A stretch of 64,000 bases of DNA from the NCBI GenBank assembly GCA_958295855.1, contig OY282383.1, positions 4,816,481 to 4,880,480 of the forward strand, read 5' to 3'. Shown here piece after piece: positions 42,175 to 51,623 of this stretch; positions within the stretch are counted from its first letter, which is position 1, and each line of letters starts with the position of its first letter. The notes under the pieces were generated by a model. It was not told the DNA's origin. It saw only the letters and a program-made list of their open reading frames with translations, and made no database searches. Position numbers and translations under genes: made by a program. The DNA comes from an uncultured Poribacteria bacterium. GTDB lineage: Bacteria > Poribacteria > WGA-4E > WGA-3G.

Positions 42175-45051
42175 ATGAAAAATCAGCTTTTTAACAGGAA
42201 AATCCTTTTTTCGTTATTAGCTGTTGTAATGTGTTTGGGATTTACAGCGATGAGCTTTGGTCAAGCTGTTGTTTCTGTAGAACCCGCGGAAGTAGAATCT
42301 CCGGCGGTCGGAGAACAATTCACAGTCAGTATTAATGTAACAGGTGGCGCAGGTGTCTCTGGATATCAAGTGACTGTTAACTTTGATCCAACGGCACTCA
42401 GCTATGTTGCTGGTGCGAACGCGGACTACCTGCCCGCAGGTGCATTTGGGGTGCCGCCGATTGTGGCTGCCAGTAGCGTCCTAATCGGGGCAGGTTCACT
42501 GACAGGCGCAGCGCCGGATGGCGATGGCACACTCGCGACGGTAACCTTTGCAGTTGTTGAGGCAAAAGCATCTACTATCAGCCTGACAGGCGTTTTGCTC
42601 TCTGGTGCTGGCGGGATTGCCTTGGCATCCACATCTACAGATGGCATGGTTACTGTCGCTGCCGCTGAGGAGACACCCGCCGAGGGTGAAGAGCCTCCTG
42701 ATGGCGAGGAGCCTGCTGAAGGTGAGGAGCCTGCTGAAGGTGAGGAGCCTGCTGAAGGTGAAACGCCTGCTGAAGGTGAGGAGCCTGCTGAAGGTGAGGA
42801 GCCCGCTGAAGGTGAAACGCCTGCTGAAGGTGAAACGCCTGCTGAAGGTGAAACGCCTGCTGAAGGTGAAACACCCGCTGAAGGTGAAACGCCTGCTGAA
42901 GGTGAAACGCCTGCTGAAGGTGAAACACCTGCTGAAGGTGAAACGCCCGCTGAAGGTGAAACGCCTGCTGAAGGTGAAACGCCTGCTGAAGGTGAAACAC
43001 CCGCTGAAGGTGAAACACCCGCTGAAGGTGAAACGCCTGCTGAAGGTGAAACGCCTGCTGAAGGTGAAACACCCGCTGAAGGTGAAACGCCTGCTGAAGG
43101 TGAAACGCCTGCTGAAGGTGAAACACCTGCTGAAGGTGAAACGCCTGCTGAAGGTGAAACGCCTGCTGAAGGTGAAACACCTGCTGAAGGTGAAACGCCT
43201 GCTGAAGGCACGGAACCCGCCGAAATGCCGGTTAGCCAAATGTTTGAAATTACGCTCACGAACCTCACTACCGGTGAAGCCGGCATGGGTGGGCAAATTT
43301 TCTCACCACCGATCTTTGTTACGCATGGAGCCGGTATAAATCTCGTCCCCGTTGGTGAACCCGCAAGTCCTGCGCTTGTTGCCCTTGCAGAAGGTGGAGA
43401 TGTCGCCGGGCTTGTTGCCCTTGCAGCCGCCGCGGGCGCGCAGAGTGTGGTAGCAGATGGCGTTGTTATCCCCGGTGACTCTGTTACCGCTACGGTGACA
43501 GCTGATGCAGCGAATTCTTCGCTTTCTGTCGGTGCAATGTTAGTGTCAACAAATGATGCGATCATCGCTGCTACCGACGTAGCACTGTTTAATGAAGCAG
43601 GCGAGCCTGTTTCCGCAAGCATCGACTTGATGGCTTATGATGCAGGGAGTGAAGACAATACAGAGATGGCTTCGGATATTCCGGGTCCTCTTGGTTTAGA
43701 AGCGGCAGTAGATCCGGAGGGAAGCAATGCACGCGTTCCGACAGAAGGGGGCGTGATTGCACCGCACGAGGGAATTCAAGGCGTTGGCGATGTAAGTGAA
43801 GCGTTTGCCTGGGCAGAACCCACAGCAATGCTGACTATCACGCCGGTAGCCGCTGCCGAACCTGCAATGCCGGTAGAGCCTGTAACGCCTGAGGAACCGG
43901 TCACTGAAGAGCCGGTGATGCCTGAGGTATCTGGTTTTGATGTGATGCTAGAGCCCGGCTTGAACATGATTTCTATTCCACTGATGCCCGAAGTGCCCTA
44001 TACGGCGAAATCACTTGCGGCGATGGTAGATTCCACGATCGTGATTAGACTCGATGCGGCGAGCCAGGATTTCGTTGGGTATTCTGTTGCTGAGGCATCG
44101 GATGGTTTTAGTATTGATGGTGGGAGTGGGTATATCGTCAATACTCCTGCTGGCGGTATGGTGACGTTCACGGGTAAGGCATGGGCGAACCCGCCTGCTG
44201 TTGAGACACCTGCTGAAGAGGAGCCTGTTGTAGTGGCACCTGCTGAAGAGGAGCCTGTTGTAGTGGCACCTGCCGAAGAGGAGCCTGTTGTAGTGGCACC
44301 TGCTGAAGAGGAGCCTGTTGTAGTGGAGCCTGATGTAGTAGAGCCTGATGTAGTAGAGCCTGCTGCGGAAACTGCAGAAGCGGAAGTTGTTGATGAGCCC
44401 GGTGACCCGGAAGCCCCAGCGGCCCCTGCCCTCTCCAGCTATAAGAGCGCCTGGGCGTTCGTCGTCACCAGCGACTTACAAGACATGGCAGCCGGCACCA
44501 CCTACACCGTCGTTGCTGAAAACCTCCGCACCGGCGCTATCACTACCCAGAATGTCTCCAGCGACACGCAGCGTGCCTCTGCTGTCTGGGCAGATTTGAA
44601 TCGTAACAGCGTCATTGAAGCCGGTGATAAACTTGAGATTGCGCTCTACGATGAACGCGGCACAATCGTCTCGGGTCCCTTCCAACAGACAGTGTCCACT
44701 GCCGATATTCGCAATGCTTATCTGAGCGTGCAGCTGCGAGTTGGAGATGTACAACCCAAGGATACGATTCTGGCACAGAACTTCCCGAATCCGTTCAACC
44801 CTGAAACATGGATTCCATATCAGTTGAACAAATCCACTGAAGTGACAATCCAGATTTATGATATTTCGGGGCATCTTGTTCGTACGTTAGATTTGGGGTG
44901 GCAGGCGACTGGCTCCTATATGACGTCCTCAAGTGCGGCGTATTGGGATGGCAAGAATGAGTTAGGTGAGCGTGTTTCAAGTGGTATGTACTTCTACACA
45001 CTCCAAACTGCTGATTTTGCTGCAACCCGACGGATGGTTATCCTAAAGTAG
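42175..45051 (+). CDS. Large exported protein: cohesin-like, Pro/Glu repeat, spondin-N-like and type IX sorting domains
   Basis: 958 residues. A signal peptide (KILFSLLAVVMCLGFTAMSFG) is followed by a cohesin-like beta domain (VSVEPAEVESPAVGEQFTV ... GYQVTVNFDPTALSYV, to ~160). Then come about 30 EGETPA/EGEEPA hexapeptides (~165-345) and a spondin-N-like domain (FEITLTNLTTGEAGMGG, FSPPIFVTHGAG, LAEGGD, MLVSTNDAIIA). Next is SGFDVMLEPGLNMISIPLMP, a short EEEPVVVAPA array, and a C-terminal domain ending NPFNPETWIPYQLNKS ... ISGHLVRTLDLG ... GMYFYTLQTADFAATRRMVILK. That end is a type IX (type A) sorting signal, so it is probably displayed on the cell surface. The last ~250 residues are almost identical to the next gene. 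Confidence 0.85.
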   Translation: MKNQLFNRKILFSLLAVVMCLGFTAMSFGQAVVSVEPAEVESPAVGEQFTVSINVTGGAGVSGYQVTVNFDPTALSYVAGANADYLPAGAFGVPPIVAASSVLIGAGSLTGAAPDGDGTLATVTFAVVEAKASTISLTGVLLSGAGGIALASTSTDGMVTVAAAEETPAEGEEPPDGEEPAEGEEPAEGEEPAEGETPAEGEEPAEGEEPAEGETPAEGETPAEGETPAEGETPAEGETPAEGETPAEGETPAEGETPAEGETPAEGETPAEGETPAEGETPAEGETPAEGETPAEGETPAEGETPAEGETPAEGETPAEGETPAEGETPAEGETPAEGETPAEGTEPAEMPVSQMFEITLTNLTTGEAGMGGQIFSPPIFVTHGAGINLVPVGEPASPALVALAEGGDVAGLVALAAAAGAQSVVADGVVIPGDSVTATVTADAANSSLSVGAMLVSTNDAIIAATDVALFNEAGEPVSASIDLMAYDAGSEDNTEMASDIPGPLGLEAAVDPEGSNARVPTEGGVIAPHEGIQGVGDVSEAFAWAEPTAMLTITPVAAAEPAMPVEPVTPEEPVTEEPVMPEVSGFDVMLEPGLNMISIPLMPEVPYTAKSLAAMVDSTIVIRLDAASQDFVGYSVAEASDGFSIDGGSGYIVNTPAGGMVTFTGKAWANPPAVETPAEEEPVVVAPAEEEPVVVAPAEEEPVVVAPAEEEPVVVEPDVVEPDVVEPAAETAEAEVVDEPGDPEAPAAPALSSYKSAWAFVVTSDLQDMAAGTTYTVVAENLRTGAITTQNVSSDTQRASAVWADLNRNSVIEAGDKLEIALYDERGTIVSGPFQQTVSTADIRNAYLSVQLRVGDVQPKDTILAQNFPNPFNPETWIPYQLNKSTEVTIQIYDISGHLVRTLDLGWQATGSYMTSSSAAYWDGKNELGERVSSGMYFYTLQTADFAATRRMVILK
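42663..43208 (+). repeat. 18-bp tandem repeat array (EGETPA codons)
   Basis: About 30 head-to-tail copies of CCTGCTGAAGGTGAAACG with C/T and G/A third-position variants, all in frame. Such arrays change copy number by slippage, so protein length probably varies among strains. Confidence 0.95.
44211..44340 (+). repeat. 30-bp tandem repeat array (EEEPVVVAPA codons)
   Basis: About four copies of a 30-bp unit (GCACCTGCTGAAGAGGAGCC...). The paralogue at 45325 has about six copies (46060-46230), so copy number already differs between the two genes. Confidence 0.9.
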
Positions 45052-45075
45052 GGAGAGCAGCGAAAATGCTTTAAG

Positions 45076-45146
45076 AAAACGCCCCGATTCCCAGGCGGAT
45101 CCAACCGCGAATCAACGCCAATTTATCCGGCGGGGGCGTTTTTTTG
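45076..45146 (+). terminator. Terminator after the first type IX cargo gene
   Basis: AAACGCCCC near 45078 and GGGGCGTTTTTTT near 45134 form the stem and T-run, with a ~45-base loop that can fold further. The loop shares words with the second copy at 46936. Confidence 0.8.
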
Positions 45147-45324
45147 TAATGTGTACGCGATGAAACGCTTTTGATTTTTGTCTAAAAAATGGCTGATTTG
45201 AATCGAATTTAACTTGACAAAGTTTTAATATTAAGGTAAACTTATCTTTTACGGAAGCCACGTTTGATGAGCAATTTACCTTAAGTGTAGAGACAAACAA
45301 GTCAGAATAATAAAGGAGGGTCTT

Positions 45325-46872
45325 ATGAAAGGCCAGATTTTTAATGGGAAAATCCTTTTTTCCTTATTAGCTATTGTAATATGTTTAGGATTTACAACGA
45401 TTAGTTACGGTCAAGCTGATGATGCACCTGCCCAAGACGTAGGGGGCGATGCCCCCGCCGATGGTGATGCGCCTGGTGATGCACCTGGTGATGGTGAAAC
45501 GCCTGCTGAAGGTGAAACACCCGCTGAAGGTGAAACGCCTGCTGAAGGTGAAACGCCTGCTGCTGAAGGTGAAACGCCTGCTGAAGGTGAAACACCCGCT
45601 GAAGGTGAAACACCCGCTGAAGGTGAAACGCCTGCTGCTGAAGGTGAAACACCCGCTGAAGGTGAAACGCCCGCTGAAGAGCCGATGATGCCTGAGGTAT
45701 CGGGTTTTGATGTGATGCTAGCACCCGGCTTGAACATGATTTCTATTCCACTGATGCCCGAAGTGCCCTATACGGCGAAATCGCTTGCGGCGATGTTAGG
45801 TTCCACGATCGTGGTCAAACTCGATGCGGCGAGCCAGAGTTTCGTTGGGTATTCTGTTGCTGAGGCATCGGATGGTTTTGGTATTGATGGTGGGAGTGGG
45901 TATATCGTCAATACTCCTGCTGGCGGTATGGTGACGTTCACGGGTAAGGCATGGGCGAACCCGCCTGCTGAAGAGGCACCTGCTGAAGAGACACCTGTTG
46001 TAGTAGAGCCTGTTGTTGAGGTGCCTGTTGTTGTGGAGCCTGATGTAGTGGAGCCTGTTGTAGTGGCACCTGCCGAAGAGGAGCCTGTTGTAGTGGCACC
46101 TGCTGAAGAGGAGCCTGTTGTAGTGGCACCTGCTGAAGAGGAGCCTGTTGTAGTGGCACCTGCCGAAGAGGAGCCTGTTGTAGTGGCACCTGCTGAAGAG
46201 GAGCCTGTTGTAGTGGCACCTGCTGAAGAGGAAGCCCCAGCGGCCCCTGCCCTCTCCAGCTATAAGAGCGCCTGGGCGTTCGTCGTCACCAGCGACTTAC
46301 AAGACATGGCAGCCGGCACCACCTACACCGTCGTTGCTGAAAACCTCCGCACCGGCGCTATCACTACCCAGAATGTCTCCAGCGACACGCAGCGTGCCTC
46401 TGCCGTGTGGGCAGATTTGAATCGCAACAGCGTCGTTGAAGCCGGCGATAAACTGGAGATTGCACTCTACGATGAACGCGGCACAATCGTCTCTGGGCCC
46501 TTCCAACAGACAGTGTCCACTGCCGATATTCGCAATGCTTATCTGAGCGTGCAGCTGCGAGTTGGAGATGTACAACCCAAGGATACGATTCTGGCACAGA
46601 ACTTCCCGAATCCGTTCAACCCTGAAACATGGATTCCATATCAGTTGAACAAATCCACTGAAGTGACAATCCAGATTTATGATATTTCAGGGCATCTTGT
46701 TCGTACGTTAGATTTGGGGTGGCAGGCGACTGGCTCCTATATGACGTCCTCAAGTGCGGCGTATTGGGATGGCAAGAATGAGTTAGGTGAGCGTGTTTCA
46801 AGTGGTATGTACTTCTACACACTCCAAACTGCTGATTTTGCTGCAACCCGACGGATGGTTATCCTAAAGTAG
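45325..46872 (+). CDS. Exported type IX cargo paralogue with Pro/Glu repeats
   Basis: 515 residues, a shortened paralogue of the previous gene. It has the same signal peptide type (KILFSLLAIVICLGFTTISYG), about 12 EGETPA repeats with occasional EGETPAA breaks, then SGFDVMLAPGLNMISIPLMP, an EEEPVVVAPA array and the same C-terminal ~230 residues to MVILK. The cohesin-like and spondin-like domains are absent. The nearly perfect DNA identity of the 3' halves suggests recent duplication or gene conversion. It is probably surface-attached by the same sorting signal. GGAGGG precedes the ATG. Confidence 0.85.
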   Translation: MKGQIFNGKILFSLLAIVICLGFTTISYGQADDAPAQDVGGDAPADGDAPGDAPGDGETPAEGETPAEGETPAEGETPAAEGETPAEGETPAEGETPAEGETPAAEGETPAEGETPAEEPMMPEVSGFDVMLAPGLNMISIPLMPEVPYTAKSLAAMLGSTIVVKLDAASQSFVGYSVAEASDGFGIDGGSGYIVNTPAGGMVTFTGKAWANPPAEEAPAEETPVVVEPVVEVPVVVEPDVVEPVVVAPAEEEPVVVAPAEEEPVVVAPAEEEPVVVAPAEEEPVVVAPAEEEPVVVAPAEEEAPAAPALSSYKSAWAFVVTSDLQDMAAGTTYTVVAENLRTGAITTQNVSSDTQRASAVWADLNRNSVVEAGDKLEIALYDERGTIVSGPFQQTVSTADIRNAYLSVQLRVGDVQPKDTILAQNFPNPFNPETWIPYQLNKSTEVTIQIYDISGHLVRTLDLGWQATGSYMTSSSAAYWDGKNELGERVSSGMYFYTLQTADFAATRRMVILK

Positions 46873-46935
46873 GTAGGGCAGCACTTTTAGCGAGCCATTT
46901 TTGGAAACCTGCAAGTTAGACCAAAAATGCTTTAC

Positions 46936-47009
46936 GAAAACGTCCCACCCTGCCGGTTCAGCTAACCGCGCATCACCGCCGATTAGCAGCCGGCGGTGGG
47001 GCGTTTTTT
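46936..47009 (+). terminator. Terminator after the second type IX cargo gene
   Basis: AACGTCCCACC with GCCGG, a loop, then CCGGCGGTGGGGCGTTTTTT. The strong GC stem plus six T supports termination. Confidence 0.8.
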
Positions 47010-47032
47010 AGCGTATACGCAAAGGAGAACTT

Positions 47033-48136
47033 TTGATTTATCTAAAAAACCGTTTACCTGTTTGGGCAGTGCTTATGCTACTTTTCGTTGCAAGCACCGG
47101 GAGCGCGCTCGCTTACTCATTCAGCCCTCCGGATGAGAGAACCGGGGCTCCCAATGAGGACACTTGTGCAACTGTGGGCTGCCATAGCGGCAACGATCTC
47201 AACGCCTCAGGTGGTTCATTAATGCTAACAATCCCCGAAACCTATGTGCCGAATGAGGTGTATACGATTGTTGTCAATTTATCGCGTGAGGGGCAGAGCA
47301 GGTGGGGCTTTGAAATGACTGCGTTGGATGCCGACGGTGCACGTGCAGGTGTCTTTGTAGCCGATGCCGATGGGAATACGCAGCTCTCAGAGGCAAACGG
47401 TAAGCAGTACATTAAGCATACAATAGCAGGGACTGCTGCGGGTACAAACGATGAGAACAGTTGGGAATTTGAATGGACTGCCCCTGACGCTGATAGTGGC
47501 CCCATTACGTTCTACGCCGCCGGAAACGCCACCAATGGTGATTCCACACCCGCGGGAGATTATATTTATACAGCACAGGCAGACTCGACCGTTCCTGTAG
47601 TTGCCGGCGTTTCTTTAGAAATTGTAGGAGACAAGGAACGCTCCACGATGGATGCTGTTGCAGGCGTGAGTTATACCCTCACAGTCAAGAATACCGGCAA
47701 TATGATGGATACGATAACGCTTGAGGCCTCAGCAGAAGTCGGCATTGGAGGCAGTGTCCTTGGTACCCTCAGCCAGACAGAAATCACACTTGAACCCGAT
47801 GCTTCTGCGGCTGTGACACTGGATATCAAAGGTGACTTATTGACAGAACCCGGCGATTATGAAATCACAGTGACAGCAATTTCTGGGGCAGATGACACGA
47901 AAACTGCCGCAATTACAACCACAACGGCTATACAAATGCCACCACCGCCCCCGACACCTTGGGATGTCAATGACGATGGCATCGTGAATATTCAAGACTT
48001 GGTGCTCGTGGCTAGCGAATTTGGTCAGTCCGGAGAATCTCTTAAGGGAGATGTGAACGGTGATGGCACGGTGGATATTCGGGATTTAGTCCTTGTTGCG
48101 TCGCATTTCGGTGAAGAAATGGGAGTCAGCCAGTAA
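47033..48136 (+). CDS. Exported Reeler/choice-of-anchor-V-like protein with C-terminal dockerin
   Basis: 367 residues starting at TTG with AAGGAGAA five to six bases upstream. A signal peptide (WAVLMLLFVASTGSALA) is followed by FSPPDERTGAPNEDTCATVGCHSG, a beta domain of the choice-of-anchor V/Reeler type. Its CATVGCH has the spacing of a rare CX4CH haem site, though most relatives have CXXCH. A second beta domain (VAGVSYTLTVKNTGN) resembles an NPCBM/CARDB-like adhesion fold. The end is a dockerin with two calcium loops, DVNDDGIVNIQDLVLVASEFG and DVNGDGTVDIRDLVLVASHFG. A cohesin-like domain is in the gene at 42175, so pairing is possible. Confidence 0.8.
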   Translation: MIYLKNRLPVWAVLMLLFVASTGSALAYSFSPPDERTGAPNEDTCATVGCHSGNDLNASGGSLMLTIPETYVPNEVYTIVVNLSREGQSRWGFEMTALDADGARAGVFVADADGNTQLSEANGKQYIKHTIAGTAAGTNDENSWEFEWTAPDADSGPITFYAAGNATNGDSTPAGDYIYTAQADSTVPVVAGVSLEIVGDKERSTMDAVAGVSYTLTVKNTGNMMDTITLEASAEVGIGGSVLGTLSQTEITLEPDASAAVTLDIKGDLLTEPGDYEITVTAISGADDTKTAAITTTTAIQMPPPPPTPWDVNDDGIVNIQDLVLVASEFGQSGESLKGDVNGDGTVDIRDLVLVASHFGEEMGVSQ

Positions 48137-48172
48137 TACCTGCTAATAGGCAGGAATACAGGAAATATAAAC

Positions 48173-49240
48173 ATGGCATCTAAATATCGCGTTGGAATTA
48201 TCGGATGTGGTGGTATTGCCAATGCCCACGCCCGGGGATATGAGGGCGTTGAACAAACAGAGATTGTCGCGCTCGCCGACCCGGTCCAGGCAGCACTTGA
48301 CAGGTTTGCGGACACCTACAGCGTCTCTCGTGAAAACTGCTATGTGGATGCGCGCGAGATGCTGGATAAGGAAAACCTGGATATTGTCAGTGTCGCGACA
48401 TGGCATAAACTTCACGCACCAATGACAATCGCTGCCTGTGCACGAAGCCCAAAGGCAGTACTTTGTGAAAAACCGATGGGCGTGAGCCTGGGTGAATGCG
48501 ATGAAATGTTAATCGCCGCCAACCGAAACAGTGTGAAGGTAGTGATTGGGCATCAACGTCGATTCAATTCCGCGTGGACAGATGCGCGTAACCTCATCGC
48601 TGAAGGGGCCATCGGGGAACCACGCCAGGTTGTCTGTCACGGTGGACAAGGGCTATTGAATGACTGTTCGCACCTCTTTGATATGATGCGCTATGTCCTC
48701 GGCGACCCGGAACCGCAGTGGGTTATCGGCAACGTTGAACGCAAAACCGAACGTTACGAGCGCGATATTCAAATTGAAGACCGGAGTGCCGGAATTATAG
48801 GCTTTTCAAACGGGTGCATCGGCATGCTCTTGCAGGAGATCGGCAGGCCTAACTATCAGGGCGGCACTGTTTACGGCACAGATGGCATCGCAGACGTGAC
48901 AGAGGGGCGCGTGCGCCTCCTCAACAATAAAGCCACAGACTGGGAAGAACGCCCCTCCGATGGCACGAACCCACACGTGGCACAGGCAACCGAATTGGTT
49001 GAATGGATTGAAGGCGGCCCAGAACACCGCGGGGAAGCAAAGCATGGGCGCGCCGCTGTCGAAATTATCATGGCAATCTATGAATCTGCAAGAATGCACG
49101 AGGTCGTCCAATTGCCGCTGCGTACGCATGCAAACCCGCTGGATTTGATGATTGCGAATGGCGATTTACCCATCGAACGCCCCGGGCGTTACGACATCCG
49201 TGCATTTTTGTTGCATGGCGAATCCATGCAACCGAAGTAA
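48173..49240 (+). CDS. Gfo/Idh/MocA family oxidoreductase
   Basis: A 355-residue NAD(P)-dependent sugar or inositol dehydrogenase-like protein. The Rossmann motif GIIGCGGIANAH is at the N terminus, and VLCEKPMGVSLGECDEM gives the conserved EKP lysine. The substrate region has NDCSHLFDMMRYVLGD with the conserved His. The substrate is not evident. AGGAAAT precedes the start. It lies 27 bases before the MacB-like gene. Confidence 0.88.
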   Translation: MASKYRVGIIGCGGIANAHARGYEGVEQTEIVALADPVQAALDRFADTYSVSRENCYVDAREMLDKENLDIVSVATWHKLHAPMTIAACARSPKAVLCEKPMGVSLGECDEMLIAANRNSVKVVIGHQRRFNSAWTDARNLIAEGAIGEPRQVVCHGGQGLLNDCSHLFDMMRYVLGDPEPQWVIGNVERKTERYERDIQIEDRSAGIIGFSNGCIGMLLQEIGRPNYQGGTVYGTDGIADVTEGRVRLLNNKATDWEERPSDGTNPHVAQATELVEWIEGGPEHRGEAKHGRAAVEIIMAIYESARMHEVVQLPLRTHANPLDLMIANGDLPIERPGRYDIRAFLLHGESMQPK

Positions 49241-49267
49241 CCGACGCACCGGGCGAGGACGAACATC

Positions 49268-50509
49268 ATGCAGATTACACAAGGCGTTAACGTTGGACTC
49301 GCAGCACTGAGGCGCAACAAGTTGCGCTCAGTGCTCACCACACTCGGGATTATCATCGGTATCGCGGCTGTGGTTACGGTTGTTTCGCTTGGCGGCGGCG
49401 CCAAGGCAATTGTGATGGCTGAATTTGAACGCATCGGCGGAACAAGCCTGATTGTCTGCTTTCGGCAGGATAGACTTCGCAGAGCGGATGGGACTTATGT
49501 CCCGAATAAGCATCCGGCATATATTGAGTACGCAGATCTCGCTTTTGTCCTAGAAACCTGTCCGTCTATCGCCACAGCTTCGGCGGACCAATACTGGTCG
49601 AACTTCCTTGTGACGCATAAACAGAACAATCAAACCCTCAGTGTCCAGGGGGCTACGCTTTTTTACCAAGAAGTTCACAATTGGTACGTTGAAAGAGGCC
49701 GGTTTATTACGCAGAATGACATGGATAGAAGAGAAACCGTTTGTGTTATCGGTTCTGAAGTCCAGAAAGACCTGTTTCGGGGGGCAGATCCCATCGGGCA
49801 GGAGTTGAAAATCAACACAGAGCGGTTCACCGTCGTCGGTGTCATGGAGAAAAAAGGGGATGGGATGGCAACCGGCGGTTGGGATAGCCGGGTGGTTATC
49901 CCGTTCTCCACGATGAAGATACGTTTTATCGGAAAACACAAAGCCGGCCTCACCTTATGGGTGCAAGCCGAGAGTTTTGAGAAAGTTGACCAGGCTGTCG
50001 CCGAACTCAAAGTCGCGCTGCGCCAGCAACACGGCTCTGAAAAATACTTTAAATTTTTTACCGCGAAAGAACTCATAAAGGAGGTCGGCAATGTCAGCAG
50101 GATTATTCAGGTCTTGCTTGGCGGTGTTGCAAGCATTGCGCTGTTCGTTGGGGGCATCGGCATCATGAATATCATGCTGGTGTCTGTAACAGAGAGAACT
50201 CGCGAAATTGGCCTGCGCAAAGCAATCGGCGCGAGACGCCGCGACATCCTGATTCAATTTTTAATTGAGGCAATTGTTTTAAGTCTATGTGGCGGGCTCA
50301 TTGGCATTTTGATCGGTAGCATGCTCGCTTCCGGTTCAGGTTGGATTATCTCAAAATTCGTGATTAAATCCGAATTCCTGATTACTGTATCTATTCAAGC
50401 CGCTAGCCTCGCGTTTAGCGTTTCCGCCTTGATCGGCATCTTTTTTGGAATCTATCCGGCGAATAAAGCGGCAAACCTTACCCCAACAGAAGCATTACGC
50501 CATGAGTAG
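49268..50509 (+). CDS. MacB/FtsX-like ABC transporter permease
   Basis: 413 residues. It has an N-terminal membrane helix (LRSVLTTLGIIIGIAAVVTVVSLGGG), a large extracytoplasmic domain, and three C-terminal helices with the FtsX signature (GGVASIALFVGGIGIMNIMLVSVTERTREIGLRKAIGARRRDIL in pieces). This is the MacB-like permease fold, which moves substrates by mechanotransmission rather than through a channel. No ATPase or MacA-like adaptor lies next to it; the ATPase at 53275 belongs to a different family. Cargo unknown. Confidence 0.88.
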   Translation: MQITQGVNVGLAALRRNKLRSVLTTLGIIIGIAAVVTVVSLGGGAKAIVMAEFERIGGTSLIVCFRQDRLRRADGTYVPNKHPAYIEYADLAFVLETCPSIATASADQYWSNFLVTHKQNNQTLSVQGATLFYQEVHNWYVERGRFITQNDMDRRETVCVIGSEVQKDLFRGADPIGQELKINTERFTVVGVMEKKGDGMATGGWDSRVVIPFSTMKIRFIGKHKAGLTLWVQAESFEKVDQAVAELKVALRQQHGSEKYFKFFTAKELIKEVGNVSRIIQVLLGGVASIALFVGGIGIMNIMLVSVTERTREIGLRKAIGARRRDILIQFLIEAIVLSLCGGLIGILIGSMLASGSGWIISKFVIKSEFLITVSIQAASLAFSVSALIGIFFGIYPANKAANLTPTEALRHE

Positions 50510-50576
50510 CGGTGTGCACCGCCGTGATGCCGCCACCCTCGCCTCCCATGCGAATAAACTGAAAGGAATAAATCCC

Positions 50577-51623
50577 GTGCGAAACCCAACCCCGAAAGTG
50601 AGAGCCGCCGTTATCGGCCTCGGTTGGCCCGGAATACAACATCTCAAAGGCTATATCGCCGATGCCCGTGCCGAAGTCATCGCTGTCTGCGACCTGGATA
50701 AAACGCACGCCCAGCAGGTCGCGGTGCAATATAAAATACCCCATACCTATACCAACCACTTAGAAATGTTGGACAACGGGGATATTGATGCCGTTAGCGT
50801 TTGTCTCCCGAACTTCCTCCACGCCCCCATCTCTATTGACGCATTGAATGCTGGCAAGCATGTGCTTTGTGAGAAACCGCCAGCTCGGAGCGCAGCGGAA
50901 GCCAAGGCGATGGCTGATACGGCACACCAAAACGGAAAGACATTAATGTATGCCCTTGTGCAGCGGTTTGATGGCAGCACCCAGCGGCTCAAACATTTGA
51001 TACAAGAAGGCGAACTCGGCGAAGTCTACTTCGGCAAAGCTGGTTACGTTCGACGGCGCGGCATTCCCATCGGCAAAGAGGGCTGGTTTGTTGATAAAGC
51101 ACGCGCAGGCGGCGGCGCGCTCATCGATATCGGTGTCCACGCCTTAGATTGTGTCTGGTGGCTAATGAACTCCCCGAAACCTGTGGAAGTTATGGGCGTG
51201 ACTTATACTCACTTCAGGCATCTGGTGCCAGATAATGTCAGATACGATGTTGACGACGCGACCTTTGCCCAAATCTACTTTGAAAACGGCGCAACCATTG
51301 TCCTCGAAACGACGTGGGCACTGAACCTACCGGGCGACAATTACATTAAAGTGGCGGGAACGAAAGCAGGGGCAAGTCTCAACCCTTTCACCCTTTACAC
51401 GGAAGAAGATGGCAAGGAATTGGATAAACCGATTGACGCGCCTTCTATGAACAGTTTTGACGAAGAGGTAAAACACTTTGTGGCATGCATAGTGGAAGGG
51501 AAGGAGCCTATCTCCTCAGCGGAACAGGGTATCATGCTGATGCAGATGCTTGATGGTATTTACGAATCCGCCGAGAAGGGGCAGTCCGTAAGCATCACTG
51601 ATATGAGTGCTACGGGTAAATGA
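50577..51623 (+). CDS. Gfo/Idh/MocA family oxidoreductase
   Basis: 348 residues from the GTG at 50577, which has AAAGGA nine bases upstream; earlier starts overlap the permease gene. AAVIGLGWPGIQHLKGY is the nucleotide site, HVLCEKPPARSAAEAK holds the catalytic-type lysine, and GGGALIDIGVHALDCVWWLM contains the conserved D-x-G-x-H. It resembles the gene at 48173 in fold only. Its last bases overlap the start of the ABC-2 permease (ATGA), which indicates one operon. Confidence 0.88.
   Translation: MRNPTPKVRAAVIGLGWPGIQHLKGYIADARAEVIAVCDLDKTHAQQVAVQYKIPHTYTNHLEMLDNGDIDAVSVCLPNFLHAPISIDALNAGKHVLCEKPPARSAAEAKAMADTAHQNGKTLMYALVQRFDGSTQRLKHLIQEGELGEVYFGKAGYVRRRGIPIGKEGWFVDKARAGGGALIDIGVHALDCVWWLMNSPKPVEVMGVTYTHFRHLVPDNVRYDVDDATFAQIYFENGATIVLETTWALNLPGDNYIKVAGTKAGASLNPFTLYTEEDGKELDKPIDAPSMNSFDEEVKHFVACIVEGKEPISSAEQGIMLMQMLDGIYESAEKGQSVSITDMSATGK

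Noticed and set aside
42663..43208. CRISPR-like array of short repeats
   Set aside because: The units are contiguous 18-mers without unique spacers and are codons of a secreted protein.
42426..43622. 398-residue minus-strand open frame (and others) across the EGETPA array
   Set aside because: Shadow frames of an 18-bp tandem repeat; the plus-strand gene has signal peptide, domains and promoter.
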